DNA of 64,000 bases from Takakia lepidozioides. Its lineage: Eukaryota; Streptophyta; Takakiopsida; Takakiales; Takakiaceae. The position numbers were made by a program, and so were the translations under genes. The stretch spans positions 39,138,042 to 39,202,041 of the forward strand of contig CM060734.1 in NCBI GenBank assembly GCA_030704615.1, in the 5' to 3' direction. Positions 1-11,829 of this stretch are shown here, in pieces. Below the pieces are notes generated by a model. The model was not told where the DNA came from, did not search any database, and worked only from the letters and a program-made list of their open reading frames with translations. How positions within the stretch are numbered: the first letter of the stretch is position 1; each line of letters begins with the position of its first letter.

Positions 1-10
1 GACGCCATCC

Positions 11-778
11 ATGGCACCTAGTTCTCGCCCGACTGTTACCGAGGCGGAGTTAACTATGCCATTGGGGAGAGCTACACGGGTAGCACCACTACCTAGTGTC
101 ACCAAGGCTACGACAGCTAGTGTGCTGCTAGGAGCGGCCACATCTGTGTGCCAGGCTCCATTGTTCTCGGCTACCATGATTGTGACGCCGGGGGTAAGAC
201 CAGCTGAGGTGTTCAGGCTGGCAGCTACACTCTGTGAGAGTGGGGAGGTTACTTCATCTTCTGCGGAGATACTGGGAGGTGTAGTGCCGGAGGGATCCTC
301 GGATTCGAGGGTCAAAACTACCACGGCGGCGCCATGGCAAGCTGCAGCTGTCAGGTTGATGGAGCTGCCAGCTAGGCCAGCCATTGAGCGCGCCATGGTG
401 ACACCTGGAGTTGTCATGTTAGACAACCAAGATGGCATTTTCTGTTTGAGTGGACCGGCAGGCAAGAGGTACCGGCCACTGCGGGTCTTGTTGGACTCGG
501 GAGCTCAGCCACTGATGCTGGGCAGAGCTGCTATTGCAGGCTTGGGCCTCACGGAGGCGGATATGGAGCCTTGTCCTTTCCAGATACAGACGTCTCTGGG
601 AGGATCGGAGCAAGTTCGGGGCATGACACGGCGTGAGTTGGCTATCAGACTACGGTTGGATCACCCTACAGATGGCTCAATGATGCGAGCCAAGGCCATT
701 GTGACAGACGCGGTCTCATACAATGTCCTAGTTGGTGGGGCAGTGTTGTACCCCATGGGCTTCACCCTGGATTTTTGA
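11..778 (+). pseudogene. Retroelement aspartic protease region
   Basis: Open for 255 codons. The first ~135 residues are rich in Ser, Thr, Ala and Pro and resemble no domain I know. From about residue 145 a retropepsin-like fold begins, with the active-site string LLDSGAQPLMLG (DSG in place of the commoner DTG), followed by a hydrophobic stretch ending in a YNVLVGGAVLYPMG-type segment typical of gypsy proteases (compare ILG-x-DWL). It precedes reverse transcriptase in the same element. The start is only the first Met in the window; the real polyprotein begins upstream. Confidence 0.7.
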
Positions 779-1118
779 TATCAGCTTGGCTCTGGCTGAG
801 CAACGCAGAGTGCGGAGTACACTTCCCTCAATGGTCTCTCTACCTACCGAGACGGTACAGGCAGTGAGTGGGGGCGAGCATGTGAGGACCACGGGGTGCA
901 TGCATCCATGGCACACGTGGGAGGTGCTTGAGGTTCAGAGGGAGTTGGCAGCCAAGGCGGCTGTGATGGATGAGGTTGGGGAATCTTCTCGGGTTGAGGA
1001 GGTCCTCAAGGATGAGATGATGGGGCAAGATGAGGCCTTGTCATTGACTGAGCAAGCAGGGAGTACTGCTCAAGGTTGCAACATAGCAACCACTGGACGC
1101 GTCCTCTACCTCTAAGCC

Positions 1119-2143
1119 CACTGGACTTAAGGTTGCAGTTACGGAGGACAATTGGGAGCCTGACATTGGACCCATTGTCACCGGAGGAGAGAGACGACGT
1201 ATACGGCGGTTCCTGAGGGCTTACAGGAATTGCTTTGCCTTCAGTTTGAAGGACTTGGGAGCACTGAAGGGTCAAGAGATCCGTATTGAGTTGGCCACTG
1301 ACACGCCATCTTTCGGAGACCCTATAGATACAGTGACATGGAGAGGTCTTTGATTCAGGACTCAAGATCCTAGGAGGCAGGTTTGGTGGAGCTCTCTTGT
1401 GGAGAGTATGCTTCAGCCATAGTGATGCCAGCCAAGAAGGATGTCTATGGCAATTGGACAGAGAGACGTATGTGCGGTGATTACCGGCCTGTGAATCGTC
1501 AGACCAAGTCCGATAAGTATGCCATGCCAACACCAGAGGAGATCTTTGATGCCATCGGGCATGCTAAGGCCTTTAGCACGTTGGATTTACGATCCGGATA
1601 TCACCAGTTGCCAATCAAGGAGGCGGACAAGCAGAAAACGGCATTCTGGGGGATCAATGAGCACGGCAAGGATTGCCTATATCAGTGGCGGTTCTTACCA
1701 TTTGGGCTAAGAATGCTCCTGCAGAGTTTCAGAGAGTCGTGGATAGGATTCTAGCAGGGGTGGACTTTGCTCGGTGCTACATAGATGACATCTTTATCTT
1801 TAGTGTTACGATGGAGGAGCATGAGAGACACCTTCAGGTGGTATTGGAGCGCTTGAGAGCGCACGGATTGAAGTTGCATCTGGGGAAGTGCAAGTTTTTC
1901 CACAACCAGATTGAGTATTTGGGTCACATGATATATCCTGGAGGATTGGGGGTACAGCAGACTAAGGTAGAGGCCATTGCACAAATTTCACGCCCCACGG
2001 ATGTGAGCCGAGTTCGAGCTTTCATGGGGTTGGCAAACTATTATAGACGGTTTGTCAAGGAATTTAGTACCATTGCAAAGGCTCTAACCAAGCTGACCAA
2101 GGTGGACCAGTGGCAGTGGCAGTGGGAAGATGAGCAAGAATGA
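1119..2143 (+). pseudogene. Ty3/gypsy reverse transcriptase, frameshifted
   Basis: Three overlapping frames together give a gypsy reverse transcriptase. 1119-1330 encodes the protease-RT linker. 1383-1710 carries the fingers/palm with RMCGDYRPVNRQT and FSTLDLRSGYHQLP. After a frameshift near 1700, 1700-2143 carries FQRVVDRILAG and the catalytic box CYIDDIFIFS, then the connection segment with FMGLANYYRRFVKEFS. The YIDD box is intact, but frameshifts at about 1350-1390 and 1700 rule out one product. RNase H follows in another frame, overlapping at the stop. Confidence 0.9.
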
Positions 2144-2575
2144 GCTTTTCAAGAGCTCAAGGCGAGGTTGACCTCGACGCCTATCCTGAGACGACCTATC
2201 AGGGGCGTCCCTTTCAGCTACATACGGATTGGAGCATGCTGGGGCTTGGAGCGGTGCTCACACAGGTGGATGATGAGGGAAGAGAGTTCGTAGTGGCTTA
2301 TGCTAGCCGCTTGAACAACGCTGCAGAGGCTAAGTACAGCTCATATGAGGGAGAGTGCTTAGCTGCAGTGTGGGCCGTGGCACACTTCAAGTGCTATCTA
2401 TACGGCAATCGTTTCACCCTTGTCACGGATCACCAGCCACTCAAGTGGTTGATGGAGTCAGACAAGCTTACGGGGAAGCTTGCACGGTGGGCACTCATAC
2501 TCCAGGAGTATGATTTTCAGGTGTGCATCGACCAGGTTTGGTCAATCGGGATGCGGATGGATTGAGTCGCAATCC
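2140..2575 (+). pseudogene. Ty3/gypsy RNase H
   Basis: Encodes an RT-associated RNase H: LHTDWSMLGLGAVLTQ with the first catalytic Asp, a conserved YASR string, YEGECLAAVWAVAHF with the catalytic Glu, and LVTDHQPLKWLM with another catalytic Asp. The frame shifts near 2525, after which VNRDADGLSRNP continues the usual end of the domain. It overlaps the end of the reverse-transcriptase frame. Confidence 0.85.
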
Positions 2576-2949
2576 ATGCATGAGCCAGCAAGATGACACT
2601 GGAGCTCGGTGGCATGGTGAGACGGACGAGGAGATGGTGCCGGGATGGCACGCATCTGCATTTTTGTGTATCTTGGCATCGGGAGGTCAAGTTGGACCTA
2701 CAACAAGGATGACTGTAAACGGAGTGTCTGAGGACCCTGAGGCTAGTGATGAGCAAGGTGGTGCCAGAGATATACATGAGGATTCGGCTGTGTTGGACTA
2801 CCTCCGCACGAGAGACACGACAGCCACTGTGACTGCCAGGGAGAGGGGATCGGATCCTGCAACGAGCCAAGAGGTTCAAGTGGGAGGGGATACACCTACT
2901 TCGAGTGTGGGAGGATGGTCGGGTGAGGATTGTGCCTCACCCCACACAG

Positions 2950-3866
2950 CGTGCACGGTTAGTGCGGCATGCCCATTAGAAGTTGGGGCATTTTGGAGTA
3001 CGACGCACTCACAGTTTACTCCAAGGGCAGTATTGGTGGCGTGGTATGCATACAGAGGTGCAACAGTTCGTGGCTAGGTGCATGGTGTGTGACAGGGTGC
3101 GTGCTTCATTCAACGCCCCTACACCACAGTTGCATCCTTTACCAATCATGGGATTGGGCTACAGGTGGAGTCTTGACTTCGCAGGACCGTTGCCACTGAC
3201 TATGCGCCACCACAGATATGTGTTGGTGATGGTGGAGCACTTCTCCAAGTGGATTGAGTTGGTTCCATTGCCTGACAAGGCTAGTGAGGGGAGTTTCAGG
3301 CTTTGTGTGATAAAGCCTTGATAGACCACCGCACCACTTCTCGGGATCATCCTGAGGCCAATGGCTTAGCAGAGAGAGTTGTTCAGACGGTGAAGAGGGG
3401 TTTGCGCAAGTATGGCTTGCAGAAGGGACACCTAGGAGATTGGGATCTTCAGGTTCCTTGGTTAGCCATGGGCTACAGGTTCAGCAAACAAGCATCACTT
3501 GTCTCCTTCTCACCATATTTCCTTCTCTTTGGCCGAGAGCCGGATTTGCCTGCAGCCATTCGTAGGGACACTGCTCAAGTCCTTAACCTTGACGATCCGG
3601 ACGTGTGGGTACGTGCATGTGATCAGCGTGCAGAGTTGTTCAAGAAAGTCATGCCCATGGCTTTTGAGAACCTTGCCATTGCACAGCACCGTGATACGTT
3701 GAGGTATGCCACTATACGTGGTGGAGGATATCGTCCTGGGGTTCGGAGGTTTAGCCCTGGTGACTATGTTTATTTGCATCAGACTGCTCCTACGACTCTG
3801 GATGTTACTGCAGGGCGTGTTATTCTGAGGGTTCGAGAGGTGTTTTCCTCAGGGGTCCTGATCTAA
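2950..3866 (+). pseudogene. Ty3/gypsy integrase with internal deletion
   Basis: 2983-3320 contains the HHCC zinc-binding head (GHFG, then His, and CMVCDR) and the start of the catalytic core, SLDFAGPLPLT, with the first Asp. The sequence then jumps from the KASEGSF region to a frame starting CDKALIDHRT at 3303, which holds HPEANGLAERVVQTVKRGL with the catalytic Glu. The stretch that normally carries the second catalytic Asp (TDQG type) is missing, so this copy could not integrate. The C-terminal part reaches FSPGDYVYL, the usual SH3-like tail, and stops at a TAA at 3864-3866. Confidence 0.85.
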
Positions 3867-3881
3867 GAGGGTCGGGATGGC

Positions 3882-4142
3882 ATGACTTGGAAGGACCACG
3901 TGCGTAATTGTGCGCCATGTCACCTTCCCAATGTCGATGGCAGAGTTGACCCAAACTTGGCAGTGGTACCTGCAGGTTTGAGGTGCATGCTCTGTGGGTC
4001 TGCCAAAGGGGCAGCCACCATGCTGGTGTGTGATCGATGCTCAAGGGGTTGGCATATGGGATGCTTGACACCACCTCTTGAGAAGGTTCCTGACGGAGAT
4101 TGGTTGTGTCCACACTGCTTGGGAAAGTGGCAGTGGACATGA
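3882..4142 (+). pseudogene. PHD finger at the C-terminus of the gypsy polyprotein
   Basis: In the same frame as the integrase and separated from it by a single stop codon plus four codons. It shows a Cys4-His-Cys3 PHD pattern: CMLCGS, MLVCDRCSRGWHMGCL, then WLCPHC. The spacing, the Trp two residues before the final Cys pair and the GWH string are typical of PHD fingers that bind histone H3 tails. Retroelement integrases more often end in a chromodomain; a PHD finger here suggests the same role, tethering integration to marked chromatin (inference). Confidence 0.8.
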
Positions 4143-4380
4143 CTGGAGGCAGCTAACAAGACATGGGAGGCCAAGCTCATAGGAGTCAATACATGAGATC
4201 CCAAGCTCAAGTTCACAGGTTGCAAGACGGCGACTAACGATGGGGCAACTCTTGCACCCAGCCTCTTGATCTATCGAGTTTGAGTGTAGTAGGGATAGTG
4301 GTGGAGGACTTAGTGAGGCTATGGTCACTATCACATCTTGTGGCTACCTGGACTTAGAGGGACCTAAGCACCAGCTAGCG

Positions 4381-5080
4381 ATTGTGTGGACTAGTGACTG
4401 CCATAGTGGGCAGCATAGTGACAGACTAGTGACTGACTAGTTGTAGCTTAATGGTTGGACTAGTGGCTGGACTAGTGGTGGACTAGTGGTATACTAGTGT
4501 GTGGTGTGCACATGTATTGTGTTGTTTTGGACAGCGATGTAGTTGTGTAGCGATATGTATGCGCACGACAGCTGTCAAGTTATTTTACCACTAGTGTGAA
4601 ACTAGCTAGGAAATAGCTAGCTTTTACATATTGACATTTGGGATTGGCCCAAGTGTCAATCCAGGGGTCAAGGCAGATTTAGGCCCTGGAGTGGTTATCT
4701 TCACGGCAAGCGCGGAAGGCTCATCTTTCTCGAGTTGAGCCTCATCGCGCCTAGCTATGGCGCCGTAGTGTGGATTCCCCATGGCGTGGGGTGCACTTGG
4801 CTTGACTTGTATTTGAGTGATGAGGTTATATATGCATGAGTTTATGCTTCAGATTTGTGAGCTCGTGCTTGTATTCCTCTTCTTTATCTATTGTGTGGAC
4901 TAGTGACTGCCATAGTGGGCAGCATAGTGGCAACCTAGTGACTGACTAGTTGTAGCCTAGTGGTTGGACTAGTGGCTGGACTAGTGGTGGACTAGTGGTA
5001 TACTAGTGTGTGGTGTGCACATGTGTTGTGTGGTTTTGGACAGCGATGTAGTTGTGTAGCGATATGTATGCGCATGACAG
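4381..5080. repeat. Direct repeat pair of about 191 bp, 509 bp apart, rich in ACTAGTG
   Basis: 4381-4571 and 4890-5080 are near-identical. Each copy begins TTGTGTGGACTAGTGACTGC and is itself built from short ACTAGTGG/GACTAGTGG units. The stretch between them has a TATA-like TTATATATG near 4826. This may be the 3' LTR region of the upstream gypsy element with an internal duplication, but without the 5' LTR it cannot be delimited. Confidence 0.7.
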
Positions 5081-6202
5081 TGATGACATGTGCTAGTAGG
5101 ACTATTAGGGCTGGCAGCGAACTATTTGCATCATATGAGTTCTCCCGGGATGATTGGGACCTCTGATTACAGCGTGAGTGGGATGTGTATGATAGAAATA
5201 GGGTTCCTTTGAGACAGGGAATGCATAGAAGGGCATTGTAGATATTCTCATGATGTACTTTGTATACATCCGATTAATCGATTGATGTCGTGTGAGTTGC
5301 AACTTTGCACATGTGATCTAGACATACTTATGGACATGTGGACCAAATATGAGCTCGAACCAAGTTGATTCAATGGGTCATTCTAGTGTTGAACGCAGCT
5401 CCGTGTCATAGAGACGGAAAATTGTGTTTCGCCTGCAGATGATTTTTTTTTTATTCCATTTTCAAGCCATATGCTTAATGATAGCATATGCAATGTGCGT
5501 GCAAAATTTGGGAGTAAACAAAAGTCATTTGGACCTATAACCAGATTTTGTTCTCTCACTTGCATTCCAAAAATGAGTTATCTTCAACTTCATGCACTCT
5601 TCATAGGAGAGTGCTACAAAAGTAACCCTAGAAACACACTTATTTTTTTTCCATTTTGTTTTGTCCCATTTTTTGTATGGATGTAGTCCCGATGTCACAG
5701 AACAAAATAGAGCTAAAAATAAAATCATTACGCCCCTCAAAACCGTAATCATATATTTTCTAAATGCAAATATTTATTTTAAATTCATTTACATTCGATT
5801 TAATTCAAAATTGGTGCAAGGGTGAGTGCGTCGTTGGGGAGGCAATTTTTTTTTTTTTATTTTTATTTTTCCGGCCCTGCCGGATCTTTGTACAGGTGTT
5901 GCACACATATTTAAGCACATGTAGGAAAAAATGAAGCTTGAGCTACATCCGTTAGTTGGGTGCAATGGCATGAGAGGATTTTCTTTCACATTAATAAACA
6001 AAAATTGGTTGATAGGGTGAATGCGTCATTGGGGGGACAAATGATTTTGTTTGGGTTTGAAACTTTGCATGCGTGTACGTTGCGCACATACATGTAATTA
6101 TTGAATGACATATTTGATGCACACACACATTGAAGGTTGTTGTTTGCATTTCGCTTATAATGAAGTGTATGGTTGTAAGGACACATTATAATATATGTCC
6201 CT
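5081..6202. other. Gene-free stretch, AT-rich
   Basis: No convincing coding region. Homopolymer T runs and a weak diverged repeat are present: the phrase AAAATTGG followed by a GGGTGAGTGCGTC-like string occurs near 5806 and again near 6001. It lies between the gypsy relic and the CACTA transposase and may be CACTA 5' sequence. Confidence 0.5.
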
Positions 6203-9200
6203 ATGTTCATTTGTTCGTATCAGCACTTTGTCCATCCCTTCCCGGTCTTTTCTCTTGGCACCCCATCCGAAAACAACCCAAGTACATCAGGCGGGAGCCG
6301 TGGGCGAGACGCCGCCCCCACGGTACCGGACGATGATGACGATGACAGTGATAGTGACAGTGACAACAACAATGAGCATGGAATTAACCAGGAGGATGTG
6401 CAAGCCATGGAGGATCTTTTAATGCATCATGTGGGCGCCGATGCATCCCATGAAGAGGGAACCCGGCCAATCGATGATCCTGAAATGGCCCCCTCAAATG
6501 ACATGAAGAGGGTGGCAATAACTCCCTTGTACGAAGGGGCGAAAGTGAGTCGACTTTCAACAATCTTATTTTTGCTCAATCTTCAAATTCGATTTGGCAC
6601 AAGTAATGTTGGGATGTCTGCCATAATGTGAACTATTGCAGACTATATCCTTGCTCCACATTTGAAACCCAAGATGCCACGGTCGCGGAAAGAGGCCCGC
6701 GAAGTCTTGGACTCTGTGGGGATGGGCTATAAGATTTTTCATGCATGTCTATGTGATAAAACCCTATACTACGGAGAGGATTCGCATCTCACCAAGTGCC
6801 CAAAGTGCAAGAAAGACCGATATCGGGATGATGTCCAAGGGAAAAAAGTACCACGCAAGGTATAAGCGCCATTCCCCCTCGCATGGAGATTACTTTCTTT
6901 AATCTTCTCAATGTATGTAAAGTGTATTCCACAAAGTTTAGGGTTTAGAGAATAGTACTCATGCAAGATCTGATTGTGGTTTTGGAAGGAGCGACGTTCG
7001 GTTTTGACCATTCACACCCAAATGAGGGAGAGACTGCATAAAGGGAAAGGCATAAAGGTGTTGTATTATGTGTGCTAATGGGATGATTACATGTGGGGGG
7101 CGTGGGGTATTTCATCCTAGAAAATGTATTACTTTCTGATCATCCCGCGATTGAGGGCACAGTACCGAAGCCCCGAATTGGCCAGACTCATAAGATGACA
7201 CGCCTCGCATCGGAGCCCCCCGGGAAAGGTGTGCGGGCCACAAGATTCACAAGCATGGAGACATATTGAAGAGATGTGGCCTTTTCTCTTGGAGGACCCA
7301 CGACATGTCCACCTCGGCTTCTCTTCGGATGGGGTCAACCCATTCTCTGTCCAGTCATGTAGTCATTCCACTTGGCCGGTGACCATGGTGAATTACAACA
7401 TCCCTCCGTATCTTTCAATTAAAAAAGACCATATCATGTTGGCTGCCATTGTGCCAGGTGAGTGTACTCATTTCATGTTTATTATTGCCTACATTAAACT
7501 TCTGATCTCTGACGCAATTTGGATACAAGATTGATGAGTGACATAATCATGAAGTAAGACGTGTAATTCATTTTGTAGTATAATTTGCATATTGGTGGAG
7601 CATTGAAACAATGATGTGAATGTCTCATAGGGAAAAAAACAAGTGGCAAACATGGACACGTACTTGCGACCTGTTGTTGATGAACTTAAGGAGCTATGGA
7701 GGGGGGTCTTGACATTGGATGCTTCACTTGACCCTATGGCCGGACAATCTTTTCAGATGAGAGACATCTTGCTTTGGACAATGCATGATTATCTAGGTAT
7801 ATTATGTTCCCCATGAACAACCCGTGTACATTCACTTGTCAATGCCGGATAATATCGATGAGGATTGGGATTAATTGAAGTAGCGGCGACAGTCTTGTGC
7901 ATCGTAGTGGGGTAGATGACATTATGGGCCGTGCACATGACAACTTTTTGTTTTTGCTAATGTGGCGGGATGTGTAGTACATAACTAACTGTTTGCTCGG
8001 GGCTAAGCACCAAAGGGTACCATGCATGTTTGCATTGTGGTGATGATCTTGATGCACATAGCTCCCGCCATCTTCACAAGATGGTGTATCCCAACTACCG
8101 CAAATTTCTTCCTATGAGCCATCGATGGAGAAGAAGAGAGAAACACTTGTTTGGTGACAAAGAGGAAGTACGTCCCCCCCTATGACACCGTCCGGGCAGT
8201 TTTGGGAGGACCGATGGAAGGAGGCCTATGCGGGCACGGACGGTGAAGTGGACGTGCCCGACATGAAACGACTTTCAATTTTCTACGAGTTGCCATATTG
8301 GGCGGTACATATTCCACAAAAACACCGTCAATATCCCTATGCTTGCATGTGATATTGCACATTTGGTATGGGATATATGTAGGACCTGAAGATTCGTCAT
8401 CTTCTAGATCTTATGCATATTGAGAAGAATGTCTGCTCGTCCCTTTTTCGGGTTCTTCATGGTACGCCGGCAAAGAAGGGAGTGGCTGCAAAAGGAGATT
8501 CTCCTAGTGTTAGAAAGGAGCTTGAGGAGCAAGGTCGCATGCGCCATCTATGGGCCGAACAAAATGGTGTGGACCCAAAGGGTGTTGTACGGTGGAAGTA
8601 TAGGCGCGCACCTTGACAATGGACAAAGGAGGAATACAAGAAAGTGATAGCCACCATAAGTGCTGTCCGAACACCAACTGGTTATGGGTCATCCCTCCGT
8701 ACGAAGTTCAACGAAGAAGACGGGGTCCATGGTTTGAAGTCTCATGACTACCACACTCTATTGCAAGACATTTTGCCCATTGCAGTACGTGGGACATTGA
8801 CTCCCGAGGTTCGTGAGACAATCTATAGTTTGGGAGGCTTGTTCCGGTGGATTTGCTCCAAAGAGTTGGAAGAAGCAGATTTTCCACGCATGAAGAAGGA
8901 GGCGGCGGAGGTAATGTGTATGTTGGAGATGCACCTTCCTTCCTCCTTCTTTGACATCCAAGATCACTTGGTAGTGCACTTAGTGGAAGAGGCTTTGATT
9001 GCCGGCCCCGTTCATTCTCGGTGGATGTACTTCCTTGAGCGTTATATGAAGACTTTGAAAGGATTTGTAAGACAAATGGCGCACCCGGAGGGTAACATGG
9101 CGGAGGGGTATATGTTGCAAGAAGCTATGTTCTATTGCACGGAGTACATGGCAAGGGTGGATGATGAAGCCCCTTGGATGTGGAAGGAAGAGGAGGATGC

Positions 9201-9471
9201 ACGAACTAATGACATCGTTTTGCCCAAAAAATCAAAGAGGGTAAAATTGCCGACCTTGGTGATTGAGCAAGCGCATGACTTCATACTGAAGAACACCCCA
9301 TCCATACATGAGTGGGAGGCAAGATACAATAATCTTGTTCAGCAACAAGAGAAGGAGACGCTTGCATGGAGGCGGAACCATCCAGGCCAGTTACTGCCAT
9401 ATCGTCCGGGCAAAACTAGAATTTGTGCGTCTTCCACTCCTTCGACATATATGGCCGAATCAAACCTGTGA
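6203..9471 (+). pseudogene. CACTA (En/Spm) transposase, TNP2-like, interrupted
   Basis: Successive blocks match the plant TNP2 family. 6330-6600 is an acidic stretch and TPLYEGAKVSRLS. 6630-6860 has the zinc-ribbon-like SHLTKCPKCKKDRY. 7125-7460 has LGFSSDGVNPFS, HSTWPVTMVNYN and PPYLSIKKDHIMLAAIVPG. 7640-7800 has MDTYLRPVVDELKELW and DILLWTMHDY. 8380-8480 has HIEKNVCSSLF. The last exon-like block, 8644-9471, is a full DUF4218 domain (LKSHDYHTLLQDILP, MHLPSSFFDIQDHLVVHL, VHSRWMYFLERYMKTL). Some gaps may be introns, but stops inside conserved blocks show decay. The expected DUF4216 domain is not downstream on this strand. Confidence 0.85.
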
Positions 9472-10175
9472 ACGTCGGAGCTGGAGTACCCGCTGAGCCT
9501 TTGGCTATCCTGGACTTATACTTTTCATAACTAATGGCCCTCACTGCCGCGCAGCCAACTCTAAACCCTGGAGTAGTTCGCTCAATGTGCCATTCGAAGT
9601 CAGCACAAGGTGACTCTTGCACTGCCCCCATGTGGTCCTGCTGGAAATCCGCAATTACAGGGGTTGTAGGTAGAGGACAGGTCTCTGTGGAAGAGGATGC
9701 ACCAGCAGCCTCTTTCCTACTGGACGCCATACTTTGTAGTGGAGAAATCTTGGGTATAGAGAAGTTGTCTCTGTCATGGCAATGTGAATCCCCATCTGAT
9801 CCTGGAGGTGTATTTAGCTTGCGTTTGCAAGTCCTGAGCCTTTCCTCTCCTTCTGGATGGGGCTCCCTTGATTGGAGAGGCGAGCCCATTGTGCACCTGT
9901 TCACTGCCTTTGCCATCATCATTGGATCCCCGGACCTTCTTGCAGCCCTCAACATCAACTCTGCTGTATCTGGTCCCTTGCCCCCAGATCGCCCCCTGAG
10001 GAAGTCACGATATCTTGTTTGCTGGCTTAGAACTCGTACCAGATCATCTGTTGTAGCAATGTACAGCTCTCTTCCTGCTTTGCCAGATTGCAGGCGGCGT
10101 GAACGCTTTCCGCCAGGTTGCAGGACGACATGTCTGCAATGTCCTCAAGGGACATGTCCTGTGAAAGGAAAATGA
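9416..10175 (-). pseudogene. Transposase-like C-terminal fragment of uncertain family
   Basis: Read from 10175 leftwards, 10175-10040 encodes SLEDIADMSSCNLAESVHAA, then after a frameshift DDLVRVLSQQTRYRDFL and a long frame to 9416. The NLAESVH string followed by an ATTDDLVRVL-type block looks like a phrase I associate with SWIM-finger transposase-like proteins, but I cannot name the family with certainty. The final ~60 residues (WHIERTTPGFRVGCAAV) are unassigned. A SWIM-finger fragment on the opposite strand at 11.8-12.5 kb may be its displaced other part. The overlapping plus-strand frame here is a shadow. Confidence 0.4.
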
Positions 10176-10258
10176 AAGAGCGTCATTCAAGCAAGCGCGG
10201 ACCGTTCTGGGAATAAAGAAAAAAATTGGGCACATACAAGGGATTGCAGAGGTGAAAG

Positions 10259-10538
10259 CACTACAGCAAATTGGGGGGGGGTTGCAACGCCAGCCGCGCC
10301 CCCACGCCCCGCGCGGCGCCGAGCATGCGACGCCAACCCCGCGGAGCGTGTTTGCGACGTCGGGCCGTCGCAGCCAAACCCCGCGGGTCGCCACCTGGCG
10401 CCGGGGCCAGGCGGCAACGCCTGGCCGTCGCACGGAGTGATGAAGGGCAAATGGCAGCCCTTTTGTGAGACGCCCAAGCATCGCCCCCAGCGAAGGGCAG
10501 AAGGCAGCCCTTTCTAAACGGCCGGTCGTCGCACGCCG

Positions 10539-10571
<33 letters not shown>

Positions 10572-10835
10572 TCTTGCCATTTCTTTCATCTCAGCCCTTT
10601 CTTGCGACGCCAGGCCGTTGCATGGTGGCATGAAGGGAAAAAGGCCCCTGCGCGGCCGGGCGTCGCAAATTGCCCGGCTGCCCTATTCTTTAAAAAAAAA
10701 TCGGGTCACAGTGTGTGACGGCTGGCCGTCGCCGATTGCGACCCCCGGCCTCATAAATCCATTCAAAAAAACAGGTCACAGTTGGCGACGGTTGGCCGTC
10801 GCCGTTTGCAACCCCCGGCCTCATAAATCCTAAAA
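10259..10835. repeat. CACTA terminus and GC-rich subterminal repeats
   Basis: CACTACAGCAAATT at 10259 fits a CACTA terminal inverted repeat. It is followed by many diverged copies, in both orientations, of a GCGACG-CCGGCCGTCGC-like motif, as in CACTA subterminal regions that bind the second transposon protein. Two tandem ~65-bp units end in CCCCCGGCCTCATAAATCC (about 10700-10765 and 10770-10830). A long A run sits at about 10540-10566. The DUF4216 frame on the minus strand to the right puts this end at the element's 3' side. No matching TGTAGTG end was found within 2 kb. Confidence 0.6.
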
Positions 10836-10913
10836 ACCACCTCGCAGTTACAATCAATCGAAGGGATGGGTCCAGTTCGGTGCGAGAATTGTTATGTAGC
10901 TTTGATTTTGTGT

Positions 10914-11814
10914 CTAATCAACTTGAACATCATCATCCGGAGCCTCTTCATCCTCATCAAGCTGCAAGTCTTCTTGGTCATCGGAGTCATCGTCATAAAT
11001 GGTCCGGCCCTCAAAAGGCACCTCCGAATCATCCTCCACCTCGTTGTCAATGGTCGTGTCTTCGTCTCCTTCTCCAACATCCGTATCTTCTAGAGCTTCA
11101 TCATATAGGGTCCATGATGCATTGTCCGGGGTGTCATCATCCTCTTCTACCCCCTCTACCCAACCTCCATCATCAGCATCATTATGACCAGTCTCTCCGT
11201 CCACTGCAATTGCCTCACCCCTTGGAGATCCGAGACCATGATAGATACGTCTTCCTCTTGGCTGAGCATGCACAACGACCTTCCAATTCCCCCCTCTTGT
11301 TTTGTCATCGGAGAAGAAAACTTGCTCCATGTCTGAAGGCCGTGAAAAAGGCTCATCGGAGGGACGATGAGTAGGGTTGAGTCTATCTGCATTGACGCGC
11401 ATGAAACCACAATCATCTTGCACTAGTGTTGCGGAGGGCCCCACAAGATGTGACTGGAACCATCTTCCCTTGAAGAGAAGAGGCCGGTACCTTGTATACT
11501 GAAGTTGGAGTATGCTCTCAAGCTCTCCAATGTACTCAAGTTTGCTCAGGTCGTGTATCTCCCTTGCCCCACACGGAGTCTTGCCAATATGTGGCACACA
11601 AGCCATAATCAAAGGTTGTTTTGCGCTTCATGTCAAGAGCACGAATGCGGAAATGACGACCGTGAACCCAAACCGCCGTGTATGAGGTCGCGAATTGAGA
11701 GGGGCCCCTTGCAATGTCTTGCACCAAATCTGAAACCACCTCTCTTTGAGCAACAACGTCATAAACTAAAGTCCGAAGCCATTGTTGGAATGAACTTAGA
11801 GGTTGCAATTCCAT
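10914..11814 (-). pseudogene. CACTA transposase DUF4216 domain
   Basis: Two overlapping minus-strand frames give the C-terminal domain of CACTA transposases. 11814-11540 encodes DIARGPSQFATSYTAVWVHG and HFRIRALDMKRKTTFDYG. 11612-10914 encodes LLFKGRWFQSH, DDCGFMRVNADRL, EQVFFSDDKTRGGNWKVVVH and an acidic Asp/Glu-rich tail. This is the domain missing after the plus-strand DUF4218 at 9471, so either a segment was inverted or this is a second, oppositely oriented element beginning at the terminus near 10259. A frameshift lies near 11540-11610. Confidence 0.8.
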
Positions 11815-11829
11815 GGGAAAATTTTGTGA

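Larger units (their letters stand above)
1..4142 (+). mobile_element. Ty3/gypsy LTR retrotransposon, decayed, 5' part outside window
   Basis: Pieces in order are an aspartic protease, reverse transcriptase, RNase H, integrase with zinc-binding head, and a PHD finger, all on the plus strand. Reverse transcriptase before integrase is the Ty3/gypsy order. Several frameshifts, stops and an internal integrase deletion show that the copy is dead. The 5' LTR and gag lie left of the window, so LTRs cannot be paired and the 3' end is not defined; the repeat-rich stretch just downstream may belong to it. Confidence 0.9.

Noticed and set aside
9534-10175. 213-codon plus-strand frame
   Set aside because: The minus strand of the same stretch encodes the coherent NLAESVH...DDLVRVL and later blocks; the plus frame shows no domain.
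10044-10631. 195-codon minus-strand frame through the GC-rich repeats
   Set aside because: Most of it runs through CACTA subterminal repeats and translates the A run as poly-Phe; only 10044-10175 overlaps plausible coding.
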